The notes under the pieces are model-generated. The model was not told where the DNA came from. It saw only the letters and a list, made by a program, of their open reading frames with translations, and ran no database searches. The position numbers and the translations under genes are program-made. From contig NZ_SJKB01000004.1 of assembly GCF_004331465.1 (NCBI RefSeq), forward strand, positions 62,001-126,000: a stretch of DNA of 64,000 nt, read 5' to 3'. Position 1 is the first letter of the stretch, and each line of letters begins with the position of its first letter. Positions 17,740-26,417 of the stretch are shown here, piece after piece. The stretch is from Kribbella pittospori (GTDB lineage: Bacteria; Actinomycetota; Actinomycetes; Propionibacteriales; Kribbellaceae).

Positions 17740-19316
17740 TGCCGCTCGCACAGACGTGGTCCGTCGCGCTGGTCGGCCTCGAGGGCCACCTGGTCGAGGT
17801 CGAGGCCGACATCGCGCAGGGCCTGCCCAAGACAACGCTCATCGGGCTGCCGGACGCATCGTTGTCCGAGGCCCGTGATCGGGTCCGCGCCGCGGTGGTG
17901 AACAGCGGGGAGCGATTCCCCGATCGCAAGGTCACCATCGGCCTCTCACCGGCCACCCTTCCCAAGACTGGTTCGCATTACGACGTGGCCATCGCGCTCG
18001 CCTTGCTCTCGGCCGCCGGGGTCATCGACGCCAAGTCGTTGCGGCAGACCGCGATCATCGGTGAGCTCGGCCTGGACGGCCGGATCCGCGAGGTCCGTGG
18101 AGCACTCGCGATGACCTTGGCCGCGGCCCGGTCCAGCTTCGAGCGGATCGTCGTGCCTGAGCTCAACTCAGGCGAGGCGCGCCTCGTGCCCGGTATCGAG
18201 GTGTACGGCGTGCGCTCGCTTCGGCAGGTGCTTGCCCTGTTGCGGGGCACCGAGATCCCGGACGAGGCGCCGCCACGGGCCGAGCCGCGATTGTTGTCCG
18301 AGTCGCTGACCCGGGTTCCCGAGGTCGATCTGGACGACGTCATCGGGCAGCGCGAGGGACGACGAGCGATCGAGGCCGCGGCCGCAGGCGGCCACCACCT
18401 GTTCCTGCACGGGCCGCCGGGGTCGGGCAAGACGATGCTGGCCGAGCGGCTTGCCGGATTGATGCCGGACTTGAGCACGGACGACTCGCTGGAGGTGTCC
18501 GCCGTGCACTCGCTGGCCGGGCTGCTCACGAACGATGCCGAGCTGGTTGTGCGTCCGCCGTTCATCGCGCCGCACCACACCGCGTCGCTGTCCAGCCTGG
18601 TCGGTGGTGGCTCGGGCATGCCGCGGCCGGGAGCGATCAGTTGTGCGCATCGCGGGATCCTGTTCATCGACGAGGCGCCAGAGATGCATCCGTTGACGCT
18701 CGACACGCTTCGGCAGCCGCTGGAGTCCGGGTACATCGAGGTCCATCGGTCGGCGGCTGTGGCGAAGTTCCCGGCCCGCTTCATGCTCGTGCTCGCGGCC
18801 AATCCGTGTCCCTGCGGGATGTCCGGCGCCGGGAATGCGATCTGCAACTGCACTCCGCAGGTACTTGCGCGGTATCGGCAGCGGATCAGTGGTCCGATCA
18901 AGGATCGCCTCGACATCCAGCGCCAAATCCTGCCGGCCGCACGAGGGGTCGCCGACCGCGAGGCCTCCGAGTCGACCGCGGCTGTCGCCGAGCGCGTGCA
19001 GGCGGCTCGTGACCGGCAGGCGTACCGCTACCGCGAGACCGGCTGGATCCTCAACAGCGAGGTCCCCGGCCCCGTGCTGCGCCGCGAGTTCCCGTTGGAT
19101 GCCGCCAGCCACAAACTCCTCGAGGACCTGTACACAGCCGGCCGCCTCACCGCCCGCGGCTTCGACCGCGTAGTCCGAGTCGCCTGGACCCTCGCAGACC
19201 TCCAAGGCCTCGGCCAACCAACAGTTTCCCTAACCCACGAAGCCTTCCAACTCCGCACCGGCGAACCCCTAACCGACCTATCCGACACCCGCCCCCTCAA
19301 AGGAACCCCCGCATGA
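17739..19316 (+). CDS. YifB/ComM family Mg-chelatase-like AAA+ ATPase
   Basis: A 525-residue AAA+ protein of the YifB/ComM family. The N-terminal Lon-protease-like domain (1-~170, 'VEVEADIAQGLPKTTLIGLPD') precedes the ATPase with Walker A GPPGSGKTM (about residue 227) and Walker B 'GILFIDEAPE'; 'ANPCPCGMSG' with later 'NAICNC' is the Cys cluster typical of the family. ComM is a hexameric branch-migration helicase in transformation in Vibrio; the actinobacterial role is inferred. Coupled to yraN (1-base overlap) and dprA (ATGA overlap). Confidence 0.94.
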   Translation: MPLAQTWSVALVGLEGHLVEVEADIAQGLPKTTLIGLPDASLSEARDRVRAAVVNSGERFPDRKVTIGLSPATLPKTGSHYDVAIALALLSAAGVIDAKSLRQTAIIGELGLDGRIREVRGALAMTLAAARSSFERIVVPELNSGEARLVPGIEVYGVRSLRQVLALLRGTEIPDEAPPRAEPRLLSESLTRVPEVDLDDVIGQREGRRAIEAAAAGGHHLFLHGPPGSGKTMLAERLAGLMPDLSTDDSLEVSAVHSLAGLLTNDAELVVRPPFIAPHHTASLSSLVGGGSGMPRPGAISCAHRGILFIDEAPEMHPLTLDTLRQPLESGYIEVHRSAAVAKFPARFMLVLAANPCPCGMSGAGNAICNCTPQVLARYRQRISGPIKDRLDIQRQILPAARGVADREASESTAAVAERVQAARDRQAYRYRETGWILNSEVPGPVLRREFPLDAASHKLLEDLYTAGRLTARGFDRVVRVAWTLADLQGLGQPTVSLTHEAFQLRTGEPLTDLSDTRPLKGTPA

Positions 19317-20722
19317 CCCTCCACTGCATAACGGCTCCCAGGAACCTGGCCTCGCATGGACGAGCCTCCGCACTCACCTCTAGCAATCAGTTGCCTGCGT
19401 CTCCATCCCCTCGGAGCACGCCTACCTCCTCTCGCCCGATTACGTTGCCTCGGGCATCAGCCAGTGCCGCATCTGACACGTACACCTCGGTTGCCATCGC
19501 GGAAGGCGGATCGGGTGGTGGGGCTGAGGTGGTGGACGAGGTGTTGGTGGATGGGGTTGGCGGGACGGGTGGTGGTGGGACTGCGGGAGTTGGGGGGGGG
19601 GGGGACGAGGAACGGCTGGTTCGGGTGGGCTTGTCGCGGGTGGTCGAGCCTGGAGATCTGGCGGCCTTGAAGGCGTTTGCAGGGATGGACGTGCTGGAGA
19701 TCTGGGAGCTCCTGCGAGGAAAGGCACGAGGGACCGAGCGGTGGTCCACCCGGCTGGCTGCGGCAAACCCTGAGCGGGACCTAGAGCGAGCGGCTGCCGC
19801 GGGAGGGCGGTTCGTGATCCCTGGGGACGATGAGTGGCCCGAGCAGGTGGAGGTGCTGGCCGAGGCTGGGCAGCTGACTCGCCGGGCCGGGGTGCCGTTT
19901 GGGCTGTGGGTCCGAGGACCGGCGCATCTGCGGAAGACGCTGACGCGATCCGTCGCGATGGTGGGTGCTCGCGCATGTTCGTCGTACGGCGAGCATGTCG
20001 CAGCCGAGCTCGCCGGTGGGCTCGCGGACAACGGGATCACGGTGGTGTCGGGCGGCGCGTACGGGATCGACGCAGCGGCTCATCGGGGTGTGCTGGCTGG
20101 CTCTGGGGTGACGGTCGCCGTACTGGCATCTGGGGTGGATACGAGCTACCCAAAGAGCAACTCTGCGATGTTCAGCCGGATCGTGGAGAACGGGTTGGTG
20201 GTGAGTGAGCTGCCACCGGGATGTTCACCGACCAAGCTGAGGTTCCTGGCCCGCAACCGGCTGATCGCGGCAGCCACGCTCGGAACAGTCGTCGTCGAAG
20301 CAGCGGTCCGGAGCGGAGCCCTGAACAGCGCAGGTTGGGCCGAGCAATGCGGTCGTGCCGTCCTCGCGGTACCGGGCCCGATCACGTCGCGCATGTCCGC
20401 AGGCAGCCACCTCCTGGTCCGCGAACGAGACGCCGTACTAGTCACAAGCGTCGCCGAGATCATCGAGGCCATCTCCCCGCTAGGCACCGGCCTAGCGCCC
20501 CACCCACAAGCCCCCAAGAACCCCACCGACGACCTCCCCCACGACGTACGTCGCACTCTCGACGCAGTCCCAGTCATCAACCCAGCCCCCGCCACCCGCA
20601 TAGCCACCACCGCAGGCCTGGACCTCCCCACCACCGAGTCCTGCCTAGAAACCCTCGCCGCCCTAGCCCTAATCCACCCCACCCCAACCGGCTGGCGCCT
20701 AACCCCACCAACCGCACCCTGA
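19313..20722 (+). CDS. dprA: DNA-processing protein DprA with unusual N-terminal extension
   Basis: A Smf/DprA Rossmann-fold protein that in other bacteria loads RecA onto incoming single-stranded DNA. The core (about residue 98 onward) has 'VAMVGARACSSYGEHVAAEL', 'VVSGGAYGIDAAAHRG' and 'RFLARNRLIAAATLGTVVVE'; a C-terminal winged helix follows. The ATG overlaps the yifB stop (ATGA). The ~97 residues before 'DEERLVRVGLSRV' look unlike DprA: a Ser/Thr/Pro-rich part, then Gly/Val-rich sequence through a 13-G run. The real start may be an internal GTG. The 3' end is the first unit of the downstream repeat array. Confidence 0.88.
   Translation: MTLHCITAPRNLASHGRASALTSSNQLPASPSPRSTPTSSRPITLPRASASAASDTYTSVAIAEGGSGGGAEVVDEVLVDGVGGTGGGGTAGVGGGGDEERLVRVGLSRVVEPGDLAALKAFAGMDVLEIWELLRGKARGTERWSTRLAAANPERDLERAAAAGGRFVIPGDDEWPEQVEVLAEAGQLTRRAGVPFGLWVRGPAHLRKTLTRSVAMVGARACSSYGEHVAAELAGGLADNGITVVSGGAYGIDAAAHRGVLAGSGVTVAVLASGVDTSYPKSNSAMFSRIVENGLVVSELPPGCSPTKLRFLARNRLIAAATLGTVVVEAAVRSGALNSAGWAEQCGRAVLAVPGPITSRMSAGSHLLVRERDAVLVTSVAEIIEAISPLGTGLAPHPQAPKNPTDDLPHDVRRTLDAVPVINPAPATRIATTAGLDLPTTESCLETLAALALIHPTPTGWRLTPPTAP
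19562..19604 (+). repeat. G-rich tract with 13-G homopolymer in the dprA 5' region
   Basis: Thirteen consecutive G (19592-19604) follow three shorter GGG tracts separated by loops of 2-7 bases (from 19562), a canonical G-quadruplex pattern on the coding strand. The run lies in frame just upstream of the conserved DprA core, so a change of one or two G would put any start upstream of it out of frame. It is also the kind of run where assemblies make errors. Confidence 0.8.
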
Positions 20723-21375
20723 CGTGATCTGGCGCAGGAGCCCCCCGAGGTCAACCGCCGAACCACCCCACCCGCAGCCCCACCCCAGGTCCCGTCGAGT
20801 TAGAAGCCAGCGGAGTCAGCGCCCGAAGTACGCCAGCCAGCTGGCGCCTAATACCAACCACCCCACGCTGACGTGAGCTGGGCAGGCGCCAGCCAAGGTC
20901 AACGCCCGAACCACTCCCACCCGGATGGCGCGCCCAACACCAACCACCCCACCCAGACCTGGGCCGGCGTAGGAGCCAGTCGAGGTCAGCGGCCGAAGTA
21001 CGCCAGCCGACAGGCGTCTACACCAACTACCCCACGCTGACGTGAGCTGGGGCGGGAGCCGGCCGAGGTCAACGCCCGAACCACGCCAACCAACCGGTGC
21101 CCCACACCAGCCACCCCGAGCTGACGTGAGCTAGGGGTGGAGCCGGCCGAGGTCAACGGTCGAACCACGCCAACACGGGTGGGCGTGCAACATCAACCAC
21201 CCCACCTCGGCTGGCGCCTCACACCAGCTACCTCACCCTTGAGGTGGGCTGGCATAGGGGGCCGAGGTCAGCGGCCGCATCACCCCAACCCGGCTGATGC
21301 CGAACGCCGGCTACCCCACCCTGATGGGGTGGGGGGACGAGCCGGTGGGGTTAGCGGCCGAAGTCGGAGTCTTTG
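20682..21375. repeat. tandem array of ~83-bp units at the dprA/DUF2469 convergent junction
   Basis: About eight degenerate units fill the gap. Aligning on GTCAACG/GTCAGCG gives anchors at 20750, 20815, 20898, 20985, 21068, 21152, 21267 and 21350, so most periods are 83-87. Each unit resembles, in order, the dprA tail (TGGCGCCTA...CCCTGA), a spacer with a hairpin centred on GCTGACGTGAGC, and the reverse complement of the DUF2469 tail (TCAGCGGCCGAA = FGR-stop). The first unit includes the real dprA stop, the last the real DUF2469 stop. No convincing gene lies inside; the short minus-strand frame at 20986-21168 is repeat. Confidence 0.85.
21314..21334. terminator. hairpin terminator of the last repeat unit, downstream of DUF2469
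   Basis: CCCCACCC / GGGTGGGG with a 5-base loop (TGATG), 17 bases beyond the DUF2469 stop. Equivalent hairpins occur in other units: CCACCCC/GGGGTGG (21111-21140) with inner AGCT/AGCT, ACCTCA/TGAGGT (21230-21245), and CCCCA...TGGGG (21030-21052). Together they form a series of bidirectional terminators between two convergent transcription units. Confidence 0.7.
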
Positions 21376-21674
21376 GGGACTTCTAGGTCGGACTTGGCCA
21401 GTTCTTCGATGTTGACGTCGCGGAAGGTGACGACCTTGGCGTTCTTGACGAAGCGGGCGGAACGGTAGACATCCCAGACCCAGGCGTCGGCCATCGTCAC
21501 CTCGAAGTACACGTCGCCGCCCTCGGTGCGGACCTTCAGGTCGACCGCGTTGCACAGGTAGAAGCGCCGTTCGGTCTCCACGACGTACTTGAAGATCCCG
21601 ACGACGTCCTTGTACTCCCGATAGAGCTGCAGCTCCATATCGGTTTCGTACTTCTCGAGGTCGTCAGCGCTCAT
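21351..21674 (-). CDS. DUF2469 family protein
   Basis: A 107-residue acidic protein of the actinobacteria-specific DUF2469 family, nearly always found beside rnhB: 'DLEKYETDMELQLYREYKDVV', 'VVETERRFYLCNAVDLKVR' and 'DAWVWDVYRSARFVKNAKVVTF'. The start MSADDLEKYE is used (five residues shorter than the longest frame). Its function is unknown. The last codons (DFGR-stop) are the template of one half of the adjoining repeat array. It probably ends the rplS/lepB/rnhB transcription unit. Confidence 0.92.
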   Translation of the reverse strand: MSADDLEKYETDMELQLYREYKDVVGIFKYVVETERRFYLCNAVDLKVRTEGGDVYFEVTMADAWVWDVYRSARFVKNAKVVTFRDVNIEELAKSDLEVPKDSDFGR

Positions 21675-21750
21675 ACCTCCACCTCGCAACGCTCGGTTCC
21701 GGCATGAGCGCTGAGAGCGCTGTGCTTGTCTGGGCGCTCGCTGCGCTCGC

Positions 21751-22449
21751 TCATCGGCTCTCCACTCCGGTGGGACTGGTCACATTCTGTCCCATATCGG
21801 GCCGCAGACTGCGGCGGACATTCTCGAACCGCCGTCGATGTTGTGGGCACGGGCCGTATTCGTCCAGCGCCGCCTGGTGTTCGGGCGTGCAGTAGCCCTT
21901 GTGGATCCCGAAACCGTACTGCGGGTACACCCTGTCCCAGTGCTCCATCACCCGGTCGCGCGTCACCTTCGCGATGATTGACGCGGCAGCGATACAGGCG
22001 GCCACGCGATCACCCTTCCAGATCGCGAGGCCAGGTACGCCGAGCCCGTCGACGCCGAACCCGTCGGTCAGCACGTACGCCGGGCGTACGTCGAGCCGGA
22101 AGAGCGCGCGGCGGAGCGCCTCCACATTGGCGACGTGCATGCCGAGGCGATCGCACTCGGTGGACTCGATGGCGACGACCGACCAGGCCAGGGCTCGCTT
22201 GCGGATCTCGTCGTAGCAGCGGTCGCGAGCCTTGGCGGTCAGCAGCTTGGAATCGGCGAGCTCCGGGATCTGGCCGCGCTTGCCCTCCGGCAGGATCACC
22301 GCAGCCGCGACCAGCGGTCCCGCGCACGGTCCGCGGCCCGCCTCGTCCACGCCGGCGATCGGGTCCAGGCCGACGCGACGCAAGGCCCGTTCGTACCCGT
22401 ACAGCCCGGCATCGCGCCGTACCGTGCTCCCGCGCGGCAACACGCTCAT
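21751..22449 (-). CDS. rnhB: ribonuclease HII
   Basis: RNase HII (232 residues), which nicks the RNA strand of RNA:DNA hybrids and starts ribonucleotide excision repair. The first catalytic Asp-Glu is in 'AGVDEAGRGPCAGPLVAA'; further acidic ligands lie in 'VLTDGFGVDG' and 'ASIIAKVTRD', the standard motifs. The N-terminal ~25 residues ('SVLPRGSTVRRDAGLYGYER') are the usual actinobacterial extension. It lies upstream of DUF2469 with 76 bases between; 82 bases separate it from lepB. Confidence 0.95.
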   Translation of the reverse strand: MSVLPRGSTVRRDAGLYGYERALRRVGLDPIAGVDEAGRGPCAGPLVAAAVILPEGKRGQIPELADSKLLTAKARDRCYDEIRKRALAWSVVAIESTECDRLGMHVANVEALRRALFRLDVRPAYVLTDGFGVDGLGVPGLAIWKGDRVAACIAAASIIAKVTRDRVMEHWDRVYPQYGFGIHKGYCTPEHQAALDEYGPCPQHRRRFENVRRSLRPDMGQNVTSPTGVESR

Positions 22450-22531
22450 GCAGCCCTCCGCATCACAGCTCCCAGCCTAGGCAAGACCACCCTAGGCACG
22501 ACCACCGACGTCCCCGCCGAGCGGGGTCTCG

Positions 22532-23296
22532 TCATTTGGGCGGTGGGGTGAGGGATATCGAGGGTTTGTCCGGCGCCGGCCCGGGTGCAGGAACGGCTTT
22601 GAAAGTGTCGGGTACGCCGAGTTTGCCCCAGCGACCCGCGGGCCAGACGATCATGATGGCGCGGCCGGTGACCTTGTCCATCGGGACGAACGCGGCATCG
22701 CCGGGATTGTTGCCGTTGGCGTCCACGTCGCTGAGATGGACGCGGGAGTCGCCAGAGGCAGACCTGTGGTCACCCATCACGAACACGCGCCCGGCCGGGA
22801 CCGTGACCTGGAACTCCATCTGGGAGGGCGCGTCGCCCGGGTACAGGTAACTGGTCTCGTCCAGAGGCTGGCCGTTGACCAACAGCCGGCCCTTCTCGTC
22901 GCAGCAGGCGACCTTGTCGCCCGGCATGCCGATCAGGCGCTTGATCAAGTGGCCGTGGCTGGAGTCGGGCAGCAAGCCGACGATCTCGAAGAACCGGCCG
23001 ATCGACCCGCGTTTCTGACCGCTCTCCTCCGGGCCCAGCCAGCCACCCGGGTCCTCGAACACGACCACGTCGCCGCGCTTGACGTCGGTGAGCTTCTCCA
23101 CCACGACGCGATCGCCGACCAGCAGGGTGTTCTCCATCGACTCGCTGGGGATGATGAACATCTGCCCGACGAACGCCCGCAGGATCGACGAGACGATGAG
23201 CGCCCCGACCACGATCAGCACGAACTCGCGAGCGGCGGCCGCGAAGCCCGATCGGTGTGCGGGTTTCTCGTCCGTCTTCGTCGGTGTATCGGTCAC
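22532..23296 (-). CDS. lepB: type I signal peptidase (paralogue 2)
   Basis: A 254-residue membrane signal peptidase I that removes signal peptides from exported proteins. One N-terminal TM segment ('EFVLIVVGALIVSSILRAFV') is followed by the catalytic Ser in 'IPSESMENTLLVGDRVVV' and the general-base Lys in 'LIKRLIGMPGDKV'; 'GDHRSASGDSR' is box E. The ATG overlaps the stop of the upstream lepB paralogue (ATGA). The Pro-rich tail is species-specific. Confidence 0.95.
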   Translation of the reverse strand: MTDTPTKTDEKPAHRSGFAAAAREFVLIVVGALIVSSILRAFVGQMFIIPSESMENTLLVGDRVVVEKLTDVKRGDVVVFEDPGGWLGPEESGQKRGSIGRFFEIVGLLPDSSHGHLIKRLIGMPGDKVACCDEKGRLLVNGQPLDETSYLYPGDAPSQMEFQVTVPAGRVFVMGDHRSASGDSRVHLSDVDANGNNPGDAAFVPMDKVTGRAIMIVWPAGRWGKLGVPDTFKAVPAPGPAPDKPSISLTPPPK

Positions 23297-24042
23297 TTCT
23301 TCAGCCCCGGCTTCTTGAAGGTTTCCGGAGGACGCAGCATCGTCATCCGGTCAGACGGCCAGATTACGCAACAGGCCCGGCCAACCACGTTCTCGACCGG
23401 CACGAACCCACCACCGGGGCCGCCCATATGGGCGCGGGAGTCGGCGGATTCGGCGCGGTTGTCGCCCATCACCCACAGGTGGCCTGGCGGCACCACCACG
23501 CTGAAGGGCAGCTCGGACGGCTTCGCGTCCTTGAGCAGGTACTCGCGTTCGTCCAGCGGGATGCTGTTGACGGTGATCCGGCCCGAGCGGTCGCAGCAGA
23601 TCACCTTGTCGCCGCCGATGCCGATCACCCGCTTGACCAGGTGCCCCTCGCCACTGCGCGGCAGGATGCCGACGAACTCGCCGACCCGGCGGAACGGGCC
23701 GGGCTCGGTCTGCGCCTCGTTCAGCCAGTTGGCGGGGTCCTTGAACACGATGATGTCGCCGCGGTCGACGTCGCGGTGCATGTAGCTGATCTTCTCGGCC
23801 AGGATGCGGTCGTTCGTGGTCAGCGTGTCGTACATCGACTCCGACGGTACGTAGAACGCTTCCGCGACGAACAGCCGCAGTACCACCGTGATGACGAGGG
23901 CGAGCACCGTGACGGTGCTCATCTCGATGAGCAGGCTGAGCAGCGGATTGCGCTGCTTCAGCCTGCGGTGACGTCCCTTACTGCGACGTGCCCTCCGGGC
24001 GACCGGGCGAGGGCGAGCGCGAGTCGCAGTGCTCGGCGCCAT
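23293..24042 (-). CDS. lepB: type I signal peptidase (paralogue 1)
   Basis: A 249-residue signal peptidase I. A basic N-terminus (about 35 residues rich in Arg) and a TM segment ('TVTVLALVITVVLRLFVAEAF') precede Ser in 'VPSESMYDTLTTNDRILAEK' and Lys in 'LVKRVIGIGGDKV'; 'GDNRAESADSR' is the conserved end motif. It follows rplS by 24 bases and overlaps the second lepB by 4. Tandem signal peptidases at this locus are known from Streptomyces (four copies there). Confidence 0.95.
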   Translation of the reverse strand: MAPSTATRARPRPVARRARRSKGRHRRLKQRNPLLSLLIEMSTVTVLALVITVVLRLFVAEAFYVPSESMYDTLTTNDRILAEKISYMHRDVDRGDIIVFKDPANWLNEAQTEPGPFRRVGEFVGILPRSGEGHLVKRVIGIGGDKVICCDRSGRITVNSIPLDEREYLLKDAKPSELPFSVVVPPGHLWVMGDNRAESADSRAHMGGPGGGFVPVENVVGRACCVIWPSDRMTMLRPPETFKKPGLKK

Positions 24043-24066
24043 AGGTGACCGTCGTCGCTACGACGC

Positions 24067-24426
24067 TCAGGAGGCCGGGACGTCCCGCTTCTCCTTGATC
24101 TTGGCTGCCTTGCCGCGCAGCTCACGCAGGTAGTACAGCTTCGCGCGACGGACGTCGCCGCGGGTCACGACCTCGACCTTCTCGACGATCGGGGTGTGCA
24201 GCGGGAAGGTCCGCTCGACGCCGACACCGAAGCTGACCTTGCGGACCGTGAAGGTCTCCTGCAGGCCACCACCCTGGCGCCGGATCACGACACCCTGGAA
24301 CACCTGGACGCGGGACCGGTTGCCCTCGACGACCTTGACGTGCACCTTGACGGTGTCACCGGGACGGAAGGCGGGGATGTCGTCGCGCTTGCTCGCGTTG
24401 TCGAGCTCGTTCAGGATGTTGCTCAT
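24067..24426 (-). CDS. rplS: 50S ribosomal protein L19
   Basis: Ribosomal protein L19, 119 residues: '[23 protein letters not shown]' region, '[16 protein letters not shown]' and '[17 protein letters not shown]' are family hallmarks. The start [12 protein letters not shown] has GAGGAAGAG 7 bases upstream, which rules out the longer frame from 24453. The 184-base gap to trmD carries its own promoter region, with an inverted repeat TGTGGCA/TGCCACA (24547-24590) that could be part of a leader. Confidence 0.97.
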   Translation of the reverse strand: MSNILNELDNASKRDDIPAFRPGDTVKVHVKVVEGNRSRVQVFQGVVIRRQGGGLQETFTVRKVSFGVGVERTFPLHTPIVEKVEVVTRGDVRRAKLYYLRELRGKAAKIKEKRDVPAS

Positions 24427-24610
24427 CAGGTGTCTCTTCCTCGCGCGTGCCACAGGTCACCCACGAATGTCTCGGTGGTGATGAAGTCATCAAAAGCGGT
24501 GCACATTTGCACAGCTCATCGCGTGCTGGGATCGGTGGTCACCCCCTGTGGCAGGAGCACCGAAGGGCAGCAACGAGCAATCTTGCCACACCGGCCCAGC
24601 GGAACCGAAA

Positions 24611-25810
24611 TCAGCGCCGCCTGCGACGCTTGGTCAGCACCACCAGTTCGACCTTCGCGGTCTGCTGCTCGCGTCGTGTCTCACGGTAACCGGCTTTCCG
24701 GTACAGCCCGAGGTTGCGCTCACTCTCCGCACCGGTGTTCAGCTCGTACGACGTGACCTCGGGCGGCGCGAGCTTTTCTGCGACCCGCAGTAGCCGGACG
24801 CCCAGACCACGCCCCTGCCAGTCCGGCGCGACGATCAGCCGCTCGATCCGCCCAACCTCACCGTCCACGCTCAGCTGCACCGACCCAACGATCCTGGTGC
24901 CGGCCACAGCCTTGAGCACGCCGCCCTGCTTGAGCCGCTCGACACTCGCAGCCGGCTCCTCCGCGAGCGGCGGGATGGTCAGGTCGTCGTAGATCCGCCC
25001 CTCCGAGAGGAATGCGGCCAGCTGGAGCGTGTGGATCTCCCCCGCGTCCGCCTCCGTGGCCGGAAGCAGCCGGACCTCCGACGCCGGATCGTCCTTCCCC
25101 GCGACCGCATCACCCCACGCCGCGAGCAGATCAGGCCGGCGCTCCGCAGTACGTCGTACTGACTCGTCGTGATGCCACTCCGCGATCAGACGGTGGTTGC
25201 CGGACAACAGCACCTCGGGTACGTCGTACCCGCGCCAGGTCGGCGGTTTCGTGTAGACCGGGTACTCCAGCAGGCCATCGCCCGAGTGAGACTCCTCAGC
25301 GAGCGACTCCGGGTTGCCGATGACGCCGGGCAGCAGACGGGCCACCGCCTCGACCATGACGAGTACGGCGACCTCCCCGCCGTTCAGCACGTAGTCGCCG
25401 ATGGAGACCTCGTCGACACGCATCCGCTCCGCCGCGTACGACGCCACCCGTGCGTCGATGCCCTCGTAGCGGCCGCAGGCGAACGCGAGCCATGGCTCGG
25501 CAGCAAGCTCGTACGCGAGCTCCTGGGTGAACGGGCGGCCCGCGGGCGTCGGCACGATCAGACGAGGCTGCGATGGGCTGTCGGGAGGCGCAACAGCATC
25601 CAGCGCCTCTCCCCACGGCTCCGGCCGCATCACCATGCCTGCTCCGCCGCCGTACGGGGTGTCGTCGACGGTCCGGTGCCGGTCGTGAGTCCAGTCGCGC
25701 AGATCGTGCAGACGGATGTCCAGGAGACCGCTCTTCACCGCCTTGCCGACCAGGGACACGTCGAGCGCGGCCAGGTACTCCGGGAAGATCGTGAGGACGT
25801 CCAGCCTCAT
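24611..25810 (-). CDS. trmD: TrmD tRNA (guanine-N1)-methyltransferase fused to a GNAT domain
   Basis: A 399-residue fusion. Residues 1-~240 are TrmD, which methylates N1 of G37 in tRNA: '[13 protein letters not shown]', '[13 protein letters not shown]', '[11 protein letters not shown]' and the trefoil-knot motif '[18 protein letters not shown]'. From about 250 a GNAT acetyltransferase domain follows: '[18 protein letters not shown]', the acetyl-CoA loop '[16 protein letters not shown]' and '[16 protein letters not shown]'. There is no stop or frameshift between them. The start touches the rimM stop (TGATG-like 1-base overlap). The acetylation target is unknown. Confidence 0.95.
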   Translation of the reverse strand: MRLDVLTIFPEYLAALDVSLVGKAVKSGLLDIRLHDLRDWTHDRHRTVDDTPYGGGAGMVMRPEPWGEALDAVAPPDSPSQPRLIVPTPAGRPFTQELAYELAAEPWLAFACGRYEGIDARVASYAAERMRVDEVSIGDYVLNGGEVAVLVMVEAVARLLPGVIGNPESLAEESHSGDGLLEYPVYTKPPTWRGYDVPEVLLSGNHRLIAEWHHDESVRRTAERRPDLLAAWGDAVAGKDDPASEVRLLPATEADAGEIHTLQLAAFLSEGRIYDDLTIPPLAEEPAASVERLKQGGVLKAVAGTRIVGSVQLSVDGEVGRIERLIVAPDWQGRGLGVRLLRVAEKLAPPEVTSYELNTGAESERNLGLYRKAGYRETRREQQTAKVELVVLTKRRRRR

Positions 25811-26358
25811 CAGTCAGCGCCCGGCTCTGTCGGAACCACGTCAGCGCCCTCCGGGTCCAGCAGACCCGGCCGGTCGGCCACGACGACGTACTGCTTGTCC
25901 AGATTGATCTCGGGCACGAGCTCCTCGACCAGCGGCACCAGTACGGCGTTGCCCGCGGGACGCCGGATCTCCAGCAGGTCCTGCGAAGGCAGGTGGACGA
26001 CGTCGATCACCTCGCCGGCCTCGACGCCGTCAGCGGTCCGGACCGCTAGGCCGACCAGCTCGCGGTCGTAGTACTCCTCCGGGTCCTCCGGCCGGGCGTC
26101 CTCGGCCACCTCGGCCTGCACGAACAAGTTGCGCAACTGCTCGGCGGCGGTGCGGTCCGCCACCTCGGCGAACTTCACCAGCAGCCGCCCGCTGTGCCAC
26201 CGGCTCGCGGCGACGGTCAGCGTGCGCGGGACCTTCGAGTCCGTCACCACGGTCGCACCGTCGGCGAACCGCAGGTCCGGCTCGTCCGTCCGGACGTCGA
26301 CGCCGACCTCGCCCTTGATCCCATGCGCCCGGCCGAGCCGTCCGACAGTCACCAACAC
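25810..26358 (-). CDS. rimM: ribosome maturation factor RimM
   Basis: RimM (182 residues), the 16S rRNA processing factor that binds S19 in 30S assembly. '[19 protein letters not shown]' is the N-terminal RimM domain signature; the PRC-barrel half has '[13 protein letters not shown]' and '[13 protein letters not shown]'. The start is GTG at 26358 (VLVTVGRLG), preceded by GAGAGG; a longer frame to 26430 is inside the intergenic hairpin region. It overlaps trmD by one base. A strong terminator separates it from the KH gene. Confidence 0.94.
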   Translation of the reverse strand: MLVTVGRLGRAHGIKGEVGVDVRTDEPDLRFADGATVVTDSKVPRTLTVAASRWHSGRLLVKFAEVADRTAAEQLRNLFVQAEVAEDARPEDPEEYYDRELVGLAVRTADGVEAGEVIDVVHLPSQDLLEIRRPAGNAVLVPLVEELVPEINLDKQYVVVADRPGLLDPEGADVVPTEPGAD

Positions 26359-26417
26359 CCGCAAACCTCTCTCTACAGACACGATGGACCACAGACTCGA
26401 TGGACCCGAGGATATGG

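Noticed and set aside
20986..21168. A 60-codon minus-strand frame ending AYFGR
   Set aside because: It consists of two repeat units of the dprA/DUF2469 array; the ending is a copy of the DUF2469 tail, not a separate gene.
20682..21375. CRISPR array
   Set aside because: Units are contiguous and degenerate, with no constant repeat/unique spacer alternation, and no cas genes are near.
24547..24590. Inverted repeat TGTGGCA...TGCCACA as an L19 leader or terminator
   Set aside because: The 30-base interior is long and no known leader structure could be recognised; mentioned only in the rplS entry.
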